The notes beneath the pieces were generated by a model. That model saw nothing but the letters and a program-made list of their open reading frames with translations. It was not told where the DNA came from and made no database searches. DNA of 64,000 bases, from the NCBI GenBank assembly GCA_028015205.1, contig CM051517.1:39381135-39445134 (forward strand), given 5' to 3'. This document shows, one piece after another, positions 36,690 through 48,104 of the stretch. The position numbers and the translations under genes are program-made. The first letter of the stretch is position 1. Each line of letters begins with the position of its first letter. Source of the DNA: Mytilisepta virgata (taxonomy: Eukaryota; Mollusca; Bivalvia; Mytilida; Mytilidae).

Positions 36690-38310
36690 TAATTTTGATA
36701 ATGTCACATACTTTGCAGTGCAGTTGTTTCATGGCATCACTGGTAGCCATCACCATTACATGGGCTTCTCCCAACGTCACATCTTCTGTCTGTAACATTA
36801 GGGACAAACGGCATAAAGGATCCAATACCTCCGACAAAACACTACTATTATTCACCGTAAAAGATATGCAAGACTGGACTAGTAATCAATTTAGATTGAA
36901 ATGTATGCTACTGTAAATAAAGTCCTCGTGTTACTCAAGCAAATTTTTCCCTTCATTCTCTAAAGCATATTTTATTTTATAAATGTACGAATAATGTCCA
37001 TTTAATTTTACTTAAGATAAATTTAAATACTAGTAATACTCACAAGCAACATCAATGAAAATACAAGGATATTAAGACTTCCTTAAAGCTTTGCAACCCT
37101 TCAGCTTTAGCATTTTTGTGAGACTGGTTTTATAGATGGGAAAAGTCTTGAACAGTGGCTTGAGAACTCTCTTCCTGTGTGGCATCCACCTTGATCCTCC
37201 CAAACGTTGAGGGAGTCCGCCTTTTACAGACATAACCTATAGGACACAATTAGGAAATTTAGGAAAAAACCTTGAAAATGAGATACAACTGTAATACAGG
37301 CTTATTTAAAACATCCATTTATAGGCATCAATGTGAATTTCCAATTTTCAATTTTTCTACCAATTTTTTATTCAAAGTAGAAAAAAAAGATTTCATGTAC
37401 AAAAACAGACTATTGAAGCAATCAAGCAAACTGACAGACAAGACAAGAATTCACCAACAATGTATACAATCTATATAGACACCTTAAAAGTGGATTTTAG
37501 AGTCTTCCTTTGTAAAGGACTGCGCTTGTAGAATAATAAATTCCTAACAGCAATCTTACAAGCTTGTCATAGGCACTGTTGGTTTTTAAATAGCATTTCT
37601 AAATGACAATTCAAGCATATGTGCCAGGCAGTGTATTCAAAGAATGAAAGGATAATCTGCTTTGAGGCGTACAATTAATCCATATTTGAGGCTCCATCAG
37701 ATCCAAAACCTACACATTTGTTCATGCTATCTAACAATTTTTTGGAATTCAACAAAGTTATATAAGTCACCCAAACTAGTTTATTCAGGCTCACCGATAC
37801 ATTTAAATTTGTTGTCAACATTGTGGCAGTAGCGTAGAAAGATTGTTTCTTCCTCTGTAGAAAAATCATCCGTGCTGCCATCCTTAGGGAAAAATATATA
37901 TGTTTCTCATTAAATCAAATGTTTGTTCCCGTTCAACATCAGCAAAAGATTCAAGAAAAGTAACACATGCCTTGTCATTGTTGTAGGTTTTTCCTACAAT
38001 GTATGTACAATCCCTTACTCTGTCTAGTTAATTTAACCAGGCATAATCAGAAAATGGGCGACTGTGCTTTACAATAGCATGAGTATTCCTAAATCTATAT
38101 TCCATTTGTTTCCTTTTATGTTCATTCAATGATAACAATGAACTGTTTGCTGGAACTTTGGGGGGGGGTTGCTCTGATGTTTGTTTTGCACAGGAATCTT
38201 TGTGACCTTTGGAATTTTCATCGTCAACAACCGTACTGAATCGGAAGTTACTACGCCCCGTGACAAACAAATTTTTGTTTTTCAAATTTGGCAATAATTT
38301 GTTAGAACTA
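36690..38310 (-). pseudogene. Decayed hAT / ZNF862-like transposase gene
   Basis: Minus strand, reading from 38290 downwards. An N-terminal TTF-type zinc-binding region (NLFVTGRSNFRFSTVV then NSKGHKDSC). FRNTHAIVKHSRPFSDYAWL at ~38100-38035. YIVGKTYNNDKACVTF at ~37990. The DGSTDDFSTEEETIFLRY block at ~37885-37830. VGFGSDGASNM at ~37710-37680. A HMLEL..RNA, KIAVRNLLFYKRSPLQRKTL segment at ~37600-37490. After a possible intron (37237-37482, CTATAG acceptor) GGLPQRLGGSRWMPHRKRVL at ~37225-37165. Near 36840-36740, VLSEVLDPLCRLSLMLQTED. This order matches ZNF862-like hAT-derived proteins. Stops lie after YAWLN and within the DGASNM region, and at least two frame shifts break it. Frames at 37675-37881 and 38028-38294 are surviving pieces. 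Dead copy; whether transposon or duplicated host gene is open. Confidence 0.7.
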
Positions 38311-38942
38311 CTAGTGTTAATTTTGTTGGAATACTGAACATGTCATTGTATTATCGTTTAAGTTGTAGTGTAAGGGAGCAACCATTTCATTTTTATGGGA
38401 GGTAGGATCAAATTTGAAATAAAAGGCAGGACTAGGATTTTGGGAAAATAAAAAGACAGGATCACTTAAGGTGTGAAAAAATGTCAATCAGGAAATTTTT
38501 TGTTTCAGAAAAAAATAAAAATTTTGGGCGCGATAGTACCCGACAAAAAATCCAGGGCCAAAATTTCGACGAAAGAAATAGGCAGAATCAAATATTTGAT
38601 CGTAGCCCCCTCCCCCCCCCTAACAATTGTTGCTCCCTAACCAACCGCGGTTTTCTTTCTATTTTTGTTAACGTTCTGGACGCATTTCCCGTTTGTATAA
38701 AAGCCTGTCCTTATTTTTGGTGTCCTCTACGTTTATATCTGTATCAGGAATGTACGGGCCTTTCCCTGGCCTTGCACCAGCGGAAAACCGAATTGGCCAC
38801 GCTGCCATCTTTTTTAATTGAATTGGTATCGATAGGAACTTACAGACACAGTAAAGGTGCTAAAAACATGGCAGCGAAGGATCGGGAACCCGTTCCGTTA
38901 TGATCTAACCAATTAACAACTATTTAAAACTAGTATTTCCCA
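38311..38942. other. Spacer with 140-codon frame and two ATGGCAGCG motifs
   Basis: The longest plus frame of the area (38481-38903) shows no known domain, and its first part comes from low-complexity DNA with a C10 run near 38612. At 38869 an ACATGGCAGCG (plus) and at ~38806 an AGATGGCAGCG (minus) could each be a translation start. The minus one opens M-A-A-W-P-I-R-F and runs about 50 codons upstream of the hAT relic on the same strand. No donor I trust. Left uncalled. Confidence 0.2.
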
Positions 38943-39200
38943 ACTCAAGGGGCAAGGTGGCCGAGTGGTTAAGGCGGTGGACTTTAAACAACGAGGTCGA
39001 CATCGCCATGGGTTCGAACCTCACATGTGTCAAGTTTCCAGGCACCTACCTTAGATCGGGGGTTTCAACGATTTTTAGACCTGGAATATCGGGCTTTCCT
39101 ACCCCACAAGCCCGGCGACCATGAGAGAACCCCATGTCTACCAAACGGCCGTAAATCTCGCCGTCGGTAAAGAAGCTCTACAGAGCTTATGTTGATTGTT
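38943..39200 (+). mobile_element. tRNA-derived SINE
   Basis: Head with RNA polymerase III promoter: A box GTGGCCGAGTGGTTAAGGC (38958-38976) and B box GGGTTCGAACC (39010-39020), as in Ser/Leu-type tRNAs. The acceptor stem does not close (GGGCAAG versus ACATGTG) and the anticodon arm is degenerate, so it is not a tRNA gene. A tRNA-unrelated body follows, GC-richer than its surroundings: CCTACCCCACAAGCCCGGCG and CGGCCGTAAATCTCGCCGTC, to about 39200. It abuts the inverted-repeat element that starts at 39205. Confidence 0.7.
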
Positions 39201-39204
39201 GACT

Positions 39205-40764
39205 TGTACACATACAGTTGAGCTCAGCTCTAACTTCTCTTTAGAACTGTCCTAAACTGTCAGAAGAACTGTTCTAGAACTGTCATCGTGACACTTTAAG
39301 AACCTTTTATGACAGTGTGTGTCCTGACCTAGAACCGTTTCTGGCAGTTCTACCCTAGAACCATTCTGGACGGTTCTAACCTAGAACCATTTATGACAGT
39401 TCTAACCTAGAACCATTCTGGACGGTTCTACCCTAGAACCATTTATGACCCTGGCAATAGTTTATGAATTTTAAACATCAAAATTAGAAGATATAAAATA
39501 ATTAATTTGTTGTCATAATTTTAAAATTAAATTTTATCATACCGAAATATATTATAGAGTAAAAAATTAAAAAATAATCACTCAGAATAAAGTTAATGAT
39601 TTAAAAACTAGTCGGTGTTATTTGCTAGTACATAAAACATTCCTCTACATATGTTTCGACAAGAGAGCACTTTAAATCACGATTTAGTCCCGTCCCTTCT
39701 CAATTGAAATTATTGCGTAAAATGTTCATATATGTATACGTACGTTATGTCTATGAAATTTCTCGATAAATTGGTGAAATGCACCTCTTATTTCAAAATG
39801 GCGGTACTCATCCCAGTCATCTTCTACCTTGTCATAACGAAATAAATATCGTTCATACGAGCATAGAGAATTAATTATATAATATATCAAATGTTTACCA
39901 TATAAAGATGGTAAAAAAGATAAATTATTAATTTGAAATAAATTAAAATGTTACATATCTGACACATTGAAATCTCTCCATTGAAGTTTGGGACCACCTT
40001 ATACATACCTATTTATTCAAATGTTGCATTAATTATTTTAAAATGTAGCGTTATAAAAACTTGAAACCCCGCTGATTTTGTCAGCAAAACGGTATACATG
40101 TACATTAAAGGTTGGAACCATTAACATCCGGACTTTAAAGGTACAATATACATGTCAAAACGCTGGTTAATTAGTTATAATTACCTGAAGCACTCAACAT
40201 GTTACGGAGAACAAATTTCTTTACCTGTAAATTTACTTCAGATAAAAATCATACATATTTTAACAAAAACAATAATTCGTTTTTCTTGTTGGTTAATTTT
40301 TTTTTTTTAAAACTTGCACCATAGCTCTTTATTGAACTTTTGCTGTATTGTATAAATTGGCCATAAATTTAATGTTATTAATTATTGTCATAATTTCATA
40401 TATTGAAATTATAATCGATGTTAAATGTTACTACTTATTTAAAAAAAAAAGTTTTTAAAAGTTTTGAAAAAGCGAAGATGAGGTTCTACCCTAGAAGCAT
40501 TTATGACAGTTCTACCCTAGAATCATTCTGGACGGTTCTACCCTAGAATCTTTAATGACAGTTCTACACTAGAACCATTCTGGATGGTTCTACCCTAGAA
40601 CCATTCTGGATGGTTCTACCCTAGAACCATTTATGACGATTCGACCTTATAACCATTTATGACAGAGTTGGTTCTACCCTACAACCGTTCTAGAATGGTT
40701 CTATAATCGTCCCCTCTGACAGAATGGTTGAGAGGTTAGAACTGATCTAAACTGTACGTGTACA
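39205..40764. mobile_element. 1.56 kb TIR element with two TAGAACC minisatellite arrays
   Basis: Terminal inverted repeats: 39205-39239 (TGTACACATACAGTTGAGCT...) against 40730-40764, imperfect over about 35 bases. Just inside each end lies a minisatellite built from ~26-base units alternating CCATTTATGACAGTTCTA and CCATTCTGGACGGTTCTA, separated by ACCCTAGAA. Arrays are about 39250-39450 and 40480-40700. Both arrays run in the same direction although the ends are inverted. The ~1 kb middle is very AT-rich and has no usable frame; a short AAAATGGCGGTACTC lies at 39796. No transposase, so non-autonomous; family unknown to me. Shorter diverged relatives appear at 52555-52935 and 59168-59370. Confidence 0.7.
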
Positions 40765-43700
40765 CACCGGACGTTAAATAAAACATACCTTTACCTCAGT
40801 GCAACGGACTTTTTCTCGAAACGAACAGTCGGACAATTGGGTCAAATACTGGACCTAATGAAATGTTGGTAGTCGGGACCGACAAAAACTATGTTAAAAT
40901 GTTGTTTTGCAACGTTTGATAATTAAAATGTTGACATAATTTTGAGAAGAAAAGATCTATTTTAAATTAATGCGAACAAACAAATGTTTTAGCTAATAAA
41001 CAACCAGGAGAATATAATTAGGATTTTCTCCCTGTACAAACTTTCTATATACATGTGCATAATATTTATAGATTTTTCACCATATTAACCGTGGCTTATC
41101 TTTGTTTGGTCTTCTTGGTATTTGAATTTAATGTATAAGATTTTTGCAGCATATTGTGGTTTTCCACCATTGCAGACCATGTTCAGATCATTGGATGTTT
41201 GTTTGGTTATATACTTGTGATTTTGTGCTTTCTTTGTAACTTCACCCCATGAACTTGATCTCTGATGAGACATACATGTATGTGTCTAAATATGTAAATA
41301 CATTCATTGTATTAAAATGTATGTCATACCTTGTATAATGATTATCTCAAGAGTGTTTCTTCCTAATAACAACGCAAAGACAAAATTAAGACGACGTGAT
41401 AGCAATAGAATAGATGATGCTATTACAAAGAGAAAAAAAAATCTTTGAAAATTTAATAAGGAAGTCTAGGATTTTGATTACGGAGTAGGTGATAGAAGAG
41501 TTGATTGAGTACACAATGTTATTATTGTCTTATATATCTAATCGGTTAGTTTCAATCAAAATTTTGTTGTTGTTATTACTGACCAACTTATTTTACATGT
41601 ATCCCTCTTCACCACAAACCCAAATTTAAATTTTACATCTATGCCAAGCATTATATCTAATACATAAGAAACATTAGAAACCACCAATTTTTCGATTTTT
41701 TTCCAATTCAAATAGTAATATTTTTTTCAATCAACATTTAGAGCTATTTTTCTAAATAAAGAGTGTACAAGTTCGACATTACTGGAGATCTTTTTTAAAA
41801 GCAAACAATTCTAGATTGTAGGAGAAAACACTGTCCCATCGTAACCGTGAACTTAAAGAAATTCAAAATTCAACTACTTGAGAAAAGCTCAAGGTGCAAC
41901 AACACCATAGAAAATGTAAAATAAAATGTGTAACTGCATCATGTTTACATGTACATGGGAAAATTACCTCATTATGTACAAATGTAATACTTATATATTT
42001 TGAGAATCCTGATGGTACAATGTATTCTAAATTAAAATTTTCCAATCAATGGAATAACGGACACGAGGGGGATCATCATTTTGATCCAAACCTTTTATCA
42101 AATTTAAAACTGATTAATTTAATACCGAACACACGATAATCCTAAGGCAAACACATTTTAAGAAATTTATCATACTTAAGTGGAAATTAGCAAAAGCACA
42201 TGTATGCAATACAAATAACAGATGACACAATCTAGCAAGAGGAATGTAGTCATGAAGATGTACATATTTTAAAATAGTCAAGAGAGAATGAAATCAACAG
42301 TATCTTTACTATTAAAATGACAAACCGTCAATAATGAAAATAAACTACAAGTTCATTTATATATAGTTAACAGCCTTGCTACATGAAATTAAAGAAGTGT
42401 TTATCCTCATGCAAATATTACTTTAAGCTTGCATGTTTGAATATAAGTATAAAAACAAAATCCACCCAACTGGAACCCATGAATTCACATAGGGATTTCC
42501 TGTAATGATTTCCCCTGGATGACCAATCCAAACAATGTATCATTACTCGGCTTCAAGTAAGCTTTTTGTAATATAAAATTTTTGTTTTTACATTGGAAAC
42601 ATATGTAATTATCAGAATAAAAAACCCCTTTATCCTAATGTCAAAAGATAACAATGCACACCATGTCCAAACTTTGGGTACATTTTTTACAGGACTATCT
42701 TCGTGCCCCACGAATCTATTTTTAGAATAATTAGGAACCCTGAACTTTTGCTCCCTGTCCGAAGAGGATTTATAAGACTAATTTGACGAAAAAGATGCGT
42801 AAACCGCTATAAATTTAATAAGGCATCAGTAATTGTCTCTTATTGTATAATAAAATGCTTATTGACTGCATATTCGGGTAATAATAAGTTAAGTGTCTAC
42901 GCCTCGGGGCAATAGTATCGCGAGGACAATAAACGTACTATTCTTCTCATACTCAGTTAGTATATAATATTTCAGACAGAGATGAAATGTAGAAATTTGA
43001 TAATTTCTATTAAATTTCAATGATATCAATTTAGAAGAACTTTATATGCATATTTCAACAAATTAATGTTTAAAACAAAAAAAAAAACAAAAAATAAAAG
43101 AAACGAAACAATAACCCCAAAATTGTAGAGAATATTAAAATCAGATATAATCGCAAAAATTAATCGAAGTACAAACACCTAATTAGTATCCAAAAAATTA
43201 ATTACAAATATATAATCATAACGTACCTTATATGTTGTGTCATACATGTACATGTATGTAGGGACAACTGAAGTCACGGAAATGCATGTTATACAATGTA
43301 ATATTGAACTGAAGTAATCGTAACAACTTGATACATGTACAATTACCGGTAAAAGGTTTATACATTATAAACACTGTTGATGCCCAGACCAAAAAAGTCC
43401 AAAATAATGTTGTACGCAGATACGACCTCAAAGTAAGATTTCTGTGTTACATTTGCTTTTCTATCTAGTTTTGACGACTCTTCAGCACAATTTGCTACAT
43501 GTATATCATCAATTAAAATCTTGCTTTTTTGGTAGAATAAGATTACAAAACTTTCATTCGATCAGACCTCGCTACATGTACAATGTTACACAACTTTAGT
43601 GTAAAAGACAGCGTAGCGATCATACCATGTAAGTAATTATGTCGTACTACACTACTACAGAAATTTTAGTTTTACATAAATTTGATTTGTAAACCATCCT

Positions 43701-44690
43701 GATCATGAATTATATTGTTTTTAAGTTATTCTACTTCACATTGTATTTTATCTTCATTAACCAATACTATATTTGCATATCATGTCAAAAACACATACAG
43801 AATTATTTTATACCTTCGCTTTGGGAATTCTTTGGTGCAGAACTTCAATTATTTACATACCAACAAATAACGATAATATGATAACAATGTTACATGATTT
43901 ATAGTATCTGAATAATTCTTCATTAGTGAATAAATCCATCTTGCGTGAAAAAGAGTCATAAGTGCTGTCAATAAGAACAAAATATTAGCCTTGCATTTTG
44001 ATTTGTCTTGAATTATTGCGACATGTCACTTTTGACTTCTATTTTTTCAGATGGTGCAAACCTGAAAGGCAAAGGGTGGGCTAATTCCATCTCGGGAACA
44101 TATCGTACTGATTTTTGTGAGGAATTTAGACTTAAACCAGTACCATGTGATAAAAAACGGTCGAACTTTACATTGCTTATTTGGTAGATAAGAACTGCCT
44201 TGCTTATAGGCCAATACGTTCCTACATTAACATTATTTCCCTCTTGCATAAGATGCACAAATAAGAAGACCCAAATACAGACTCTTGGAATATCAGACAC
44301 TTCCTCACTGGCGTTAAGCGAGAATTAGGTACAAGCCAATCTTGCAAAGCACCAGTTACAATCGAAATTTTGTTGAGCTTAAGAACATTTTTAATTTGTA
44401 AATTAAACGGATAGTTCGAAAAAGGCGATTGCATGTGATGGGTACACGTATCTCAAAATAAACCCAAACGTGTCGTACCATTATGTAATGTACAAATTGT
44501 TTTGGTGAAACTGCATTGTACCTTCGATTATAAAATACCATTGGCGTAAGCCGAGAAAATATTTCTACTTCTATAAAGGACACAGGTAAAGAAGTTAAGT
44601 ATGACGACGGGATAAAATCAATGGAACAGGTCCATTTTCATTTGGGAAACGTTTTTTTCATACCTGTCAACCAAGTCATGATGATGTTTA
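40765..44690. other. Intergenic, weak exon-like frames only
   Basis: No gene recognised. Frames with somewhat protein-like composition: 41085-41273 (-), start MSHQRSSSWGEVTKK; 41894-42139 (+), with YSKLKFSNQWNNGHEGDHHF; and the minus stretch near 42555-42480 that reads LKPSNDTLFGLVIQGKSLQE to a stop. None has a full set of splice or poly(A) signals. TACATGTA palindromes are dense here (for example 43245-43259, 43332, 43572). Confidence 0.3.
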
Positions 44691-44870
44691 TAAAACTTTA
44701 ATAAGGATGTCTCCAACTTAGGAGCAACATACCCCTGTACGAGCAACTTTTCTGTCAGGAGCCGGTTTTTTTTAGTGGGAGTTCACATTGTGAGTGCTGT
44801 AGTTTTTGTGCTGTGTTGATCTATTTTTGTTTAGTTTATTATATATTTTTTATTTTGATATCTTATGAAC
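44690..44870 (+). mobile_element. 3' UTR fragment, RT-family variant (copy I1)
   Basis: GTGGGAGTTCACATTGTGAG followed by TGCTGTAGTTTTTGTGCTGT and GTTGATCTATTTTTGTTTAG closely matches 46003-46060, a subfamily of the RT-element 3' UTR seen in copies A and C. No RT sequence remains. Confidence 0.6.
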
Positions 44871-45830
44871 CCTTCAAAATCTCTACAGTAGAGGTACCCA
44901 AAAGTGGCTATTTGGGTTACACTTTTAGTCTGTCGTGTATTCTTCAGCAGTTCTAAAATTTTGTTAGTTGTATTTTCTGAACAAAAAATAATACTGAACT
45001 TAAATAAAAGAAAACATATTTACGACTGGTGTAATATTTAGGGCAAATCTCTACCCAGTACAAACCATGTCTTCAGAATTAAATACAATCATTACAAAAC
45101 CGACTTTGCATATTCAATTATTTTCAAATAAACTGTATCTTGTACGTTTTCCAATATACGTAGAGTGGGCGTGATGTCTGTCAAAGTTTTTTTTTTAACG
45201 TATTAACCGATAATCATTAATCACTATGTACCTTTAAAGTGCGCATGATATTTATTTCTATATCCGTTTCATTTAGTTTCAAATTATTGCACCGTGTTCA
45301 ATTTCGTTTGTTTGACGAAGATAGCACGCACAATAAAATTAGCGCAAACATATTGAACATTACTATATATAAATTATTACGAAGATGGTATTGGACAATA
45401 TGCGATGCACAAACCTCTCCCAATATTGCATAATTAGATAGAATATCCGTGAAAATTACAAACATGAATTTTTCTTAGGTACAAATGTACTTGTACATTA
45501 CAAGTTCAAATGTACATGTACTATCAAACCCGGATGATCAAGAGTTATTTTACCGTTTTAAAATGATACAATACATTACCGTTTTTAAAATGATACAATA
45601 CACTTACTTCTTACAATATATTCCTGAATAATCACTAAATCTCAAATCTCAAATACTTGTAAAGAATGATTACTTTAAGGCAAAATAAAAAAAAATATGT
45701 GTGGTTCCGGTTACCATACATGTTTGTTGTACCTACAATATATTTTGCACATTTACATTTTTCAGTTAGCACTGTTAAAGTCAGAATGTCTCTACCATAA
45801 CCTCTATGTTGAAGAAAATCCCTACATCCT
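44871..45830. other. Intergenic, nothing recognised
   Basis: AT-rich. A 29-base segment (TTACCGTTTTAAAATGATAC) is tandemly doubled at about 45550-45605. Confidence 0.4.
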
Positions 45831-45833
45831 TTA

Positions 45834-45859
45834 CCTACCTACCTACCTACCTACCTACC
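45834..45859. repeat. (ACCT)n microsatellite
   Basis: About six and a half ACCT units, uninterrupted. Confidence 0.95.
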
Positions 45860-45949
45860 CTATTATTTATCTTGATGTAACAAGAACCGCAATTACTTTT
45901 TTACTTGGCCTAATAAATTTATTTATATTAACAATACTAACATTTACAC

Positions 45950-46300
45950 ATTTACCTGCTTACCCTTCCGGAGCACGTAATGTCACTCCCGGTGTTTAGT
46001 AGGAGTTCACATTGCGAGTGCTGTAGTTTTTGTGCTGTGTTGATCTTTTTTTGTTTTGTTTATTACATTTTTTTTATTCTGTAAGTTATACATGTATCCT
46101 TTTCCTGTCTCGCTATGTATGAATATGAGTTGTTAATTTATGTATTGTCCTCTTGTACAGCTATGTGTGTCTGAGGTTATAAAATCTTGAATCTTGTTTG
46201 TTGTGTTTCATCTCTTATCTTTGTCTTTTCCTTCGAATTTACGAACTTTTCCCACTGTTTTGACGCTTCGGTATTCTTTTGTCGATATTTATCATTTATT
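45950..46300 (+). mobile_element. 3' UTR fragment, RT-family variant (copy I2)
   Basis: Starts at CCTGCTTACCCTTCCGGAGC and continues GTAGGAGTTCACATTGCGAG, then a T-rich tail and a CTTCGGTATTCTTTTGTCG end. Shares the TTCCGGAGCAC block with copies A and C and the AGTTCACATTG block with copy I1, so it links the two UTR subfamilies. Confidence 0.65.
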
Positions 46301-47199
46301 GGTCAATGAAATAAATAAATCATTATTCTCTACAGGTCTGTCGTTATATATACAATAAATGTTATTTTCTGTATTTTTATAAATAAATAAAAGTTCCCTC
46401 GGTGCACATTTCGTTCTTTCACGTAAATGTGAAGAATATGAACAATCCTACCACCTCCTTAAATATATTTAGAAATTCTAACTGTATTATGTAAGTGAGA
46501 TGTGATCTGACTGTATTATGTAGGAATGTTGGTGATATGATGTTTAATGGAAGTTGTATTACATTGTCAGCACGACCTGTACTTGAGTTTTGAATACATA
46601 GGGCATCGTTAGAAACAATCGTGGGAGTGTACCTGTTTGACTTGTACATTATTCATTGGCATCCTGTTCCTTTTTATTTACAATAAAAATATATTCTTGT
46701 TTTGATAGATTGAAGTTTACCAGCAAGCAATTGTTCGTCCATATTTTGGATTTTAGTTAATTCCTGTACAGAGACATCTCAACAGAGTGATCAAAATCGG
46801 CTTAAAATTCTTCGGCTTGAACGCTAAACCGTTGTGACATACTTTTTCTGTTCATAGTCTGACTAAAATCATTTGGTAAGTTCATGTACAATGTATACAT
46901 GTAGTACAATGTTTCTTGTTAAATCCTTACACATAAGCCTAGTGCTCAGAAATCAAACCATCATAGATTCAATGGCGAAAAATACATACCATCAATTTAT
47001 ATATTTAAATATTTATTTTAGTTTTAAATATTGGAGAACATACATAGGCTCAAACATTTTGCATGGCTACCGCATACAAACATTTAGTATAAACAGTAGC
47101 AGACGGCAAACCCAAATTTAAGATTAACCTTATAAATCACATTACAGATATTAGCATGTGGCTTGTAGTTATAGGGTTATTTATTTTTTAAATATTATC
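46301..47199. other. Intergenic, nothing recognised
   Basis: AT-rich; no gene or repeat supported. Confidence 0.35.
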
Positions 47200-47217
47200 G
47201 TGTGTGTGTGTGTGTGT
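47200..47217. repeat. (GT)9 microsatellite
   Basis: Nine GT units just before the minus-strand RT copy J. Confidence 0.95.
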
Positions 47218-47284
47218 GGCATTCCCCTAAAATCAAATGCTTAAGCCACCACCGTCATCTTAAAATAAAACGACACACTAACAG

Positions 47285-48098
47285 GAAATACCGTTCAGCT
47301 ACACGAGCAAACCAAAAAACGCAATCCATTAGACAGACAAACCAGGGAAGACAAATGAACAACCACAAGCACAACAAATAAACACTGAAAACTAAAAAAC
47401 AATGAACAACACAAACTCCTATAAAAACCAGGAGTGAAATCAGGTGCTCCGGAAAAGGTAAGCAGTTCCTGCTCCGTATGCGACACAGGTCGTGAAGTTG
47501 AACAAAGTCAATCTGGTGTTAGTCACAAATCGGTGGAGGTACATCAAAAGTTACGACAGTGGGAACAGATCCAACATCATCTTCGATATTGGAACACGAA
47601 TACTGTAACGTTCAATCAATTCGTGATGACGAACGTAAAATGTCCTACGTGATGACATCAAGTTATCCCTGATTAAGCCCTTATTAAGCAGCTTTTGTGA
47701 CAGAAGTAATCCTCTTTGTCGAAAGTCATGGTAACTCATGCAAATCCTTGAATACCGGATACACCGAGAAATGCAGACGCCATGTGCAGGCGATGCTGGT
47801 ATATTGCTACTCAAGAAGGGAAAATTAAGTATAAGAAGTTTGTCATAAAGTTTTGTCTTCAAATGTTCCTCATTGTCTAATCCAACGGACCTAGATCTAT
47901 CTGTAGTATCCTTTATTTCAAGCTCAATGGGATAGATGAGATGTAGAAAGTTTTGGAATTTGTCGTTATTTAACGACAACACGTCATCGATATAACGAAA
48001 ATTAAATTAAAGGATTGGGCTAGTTTCAGTTTGTTTTCACGTAGTAGCACTTGAATGAAGTCCGCCTCATATGAGTACAGAAAAGATCGTGTAAAGTA
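47285..48098 (-). mobile_element. Penelope-like RT relic plus 3' UTR, best-preserved copy (J)
   Basis: Minus strand. From ~48095: FLYSYEADFIQ, ENKLKLAQSFN, FRYIDDVLSLNNDKF (catalytic YIDD intact), YPIELEIKDTTD, then a deletion that removes the SASYLDL block. Next LKTKLYDK, a short deletion, LNFPFLSSNIPASPAHGV, RYSRICMSYHDFRQRG, LLLSQKLLNKGLIRDNLM, FYVRHHELIERYSI, and the conserved end SKMMLDLFPLS. A 143-codon frame (47551-47982) spans most of it. The 3' UTR continues to 47285 with the TCCGGAGCACCT block. The RT N-terminus is cut off exactly where LINE endonuclease sequence begins (48105), so the two elements are joined. Confidence 0.8.
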
Positions 48099-48104
48099 CC
48101 TGTT

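Noticed and set aside
39250..40700. CRISPR-like repeat-spacer array
   Set aside because: Units are contiguous and diverged with no unique spacers, the DNA is eukaryotic, and no cas genes are present.
45834..45999. 100-codon frame 45697-45999 with a YLPTYLPTY repeat
   Set aside because: The repeat is the translated ACCT microsatellite and the end is RT-family 3' UTR.
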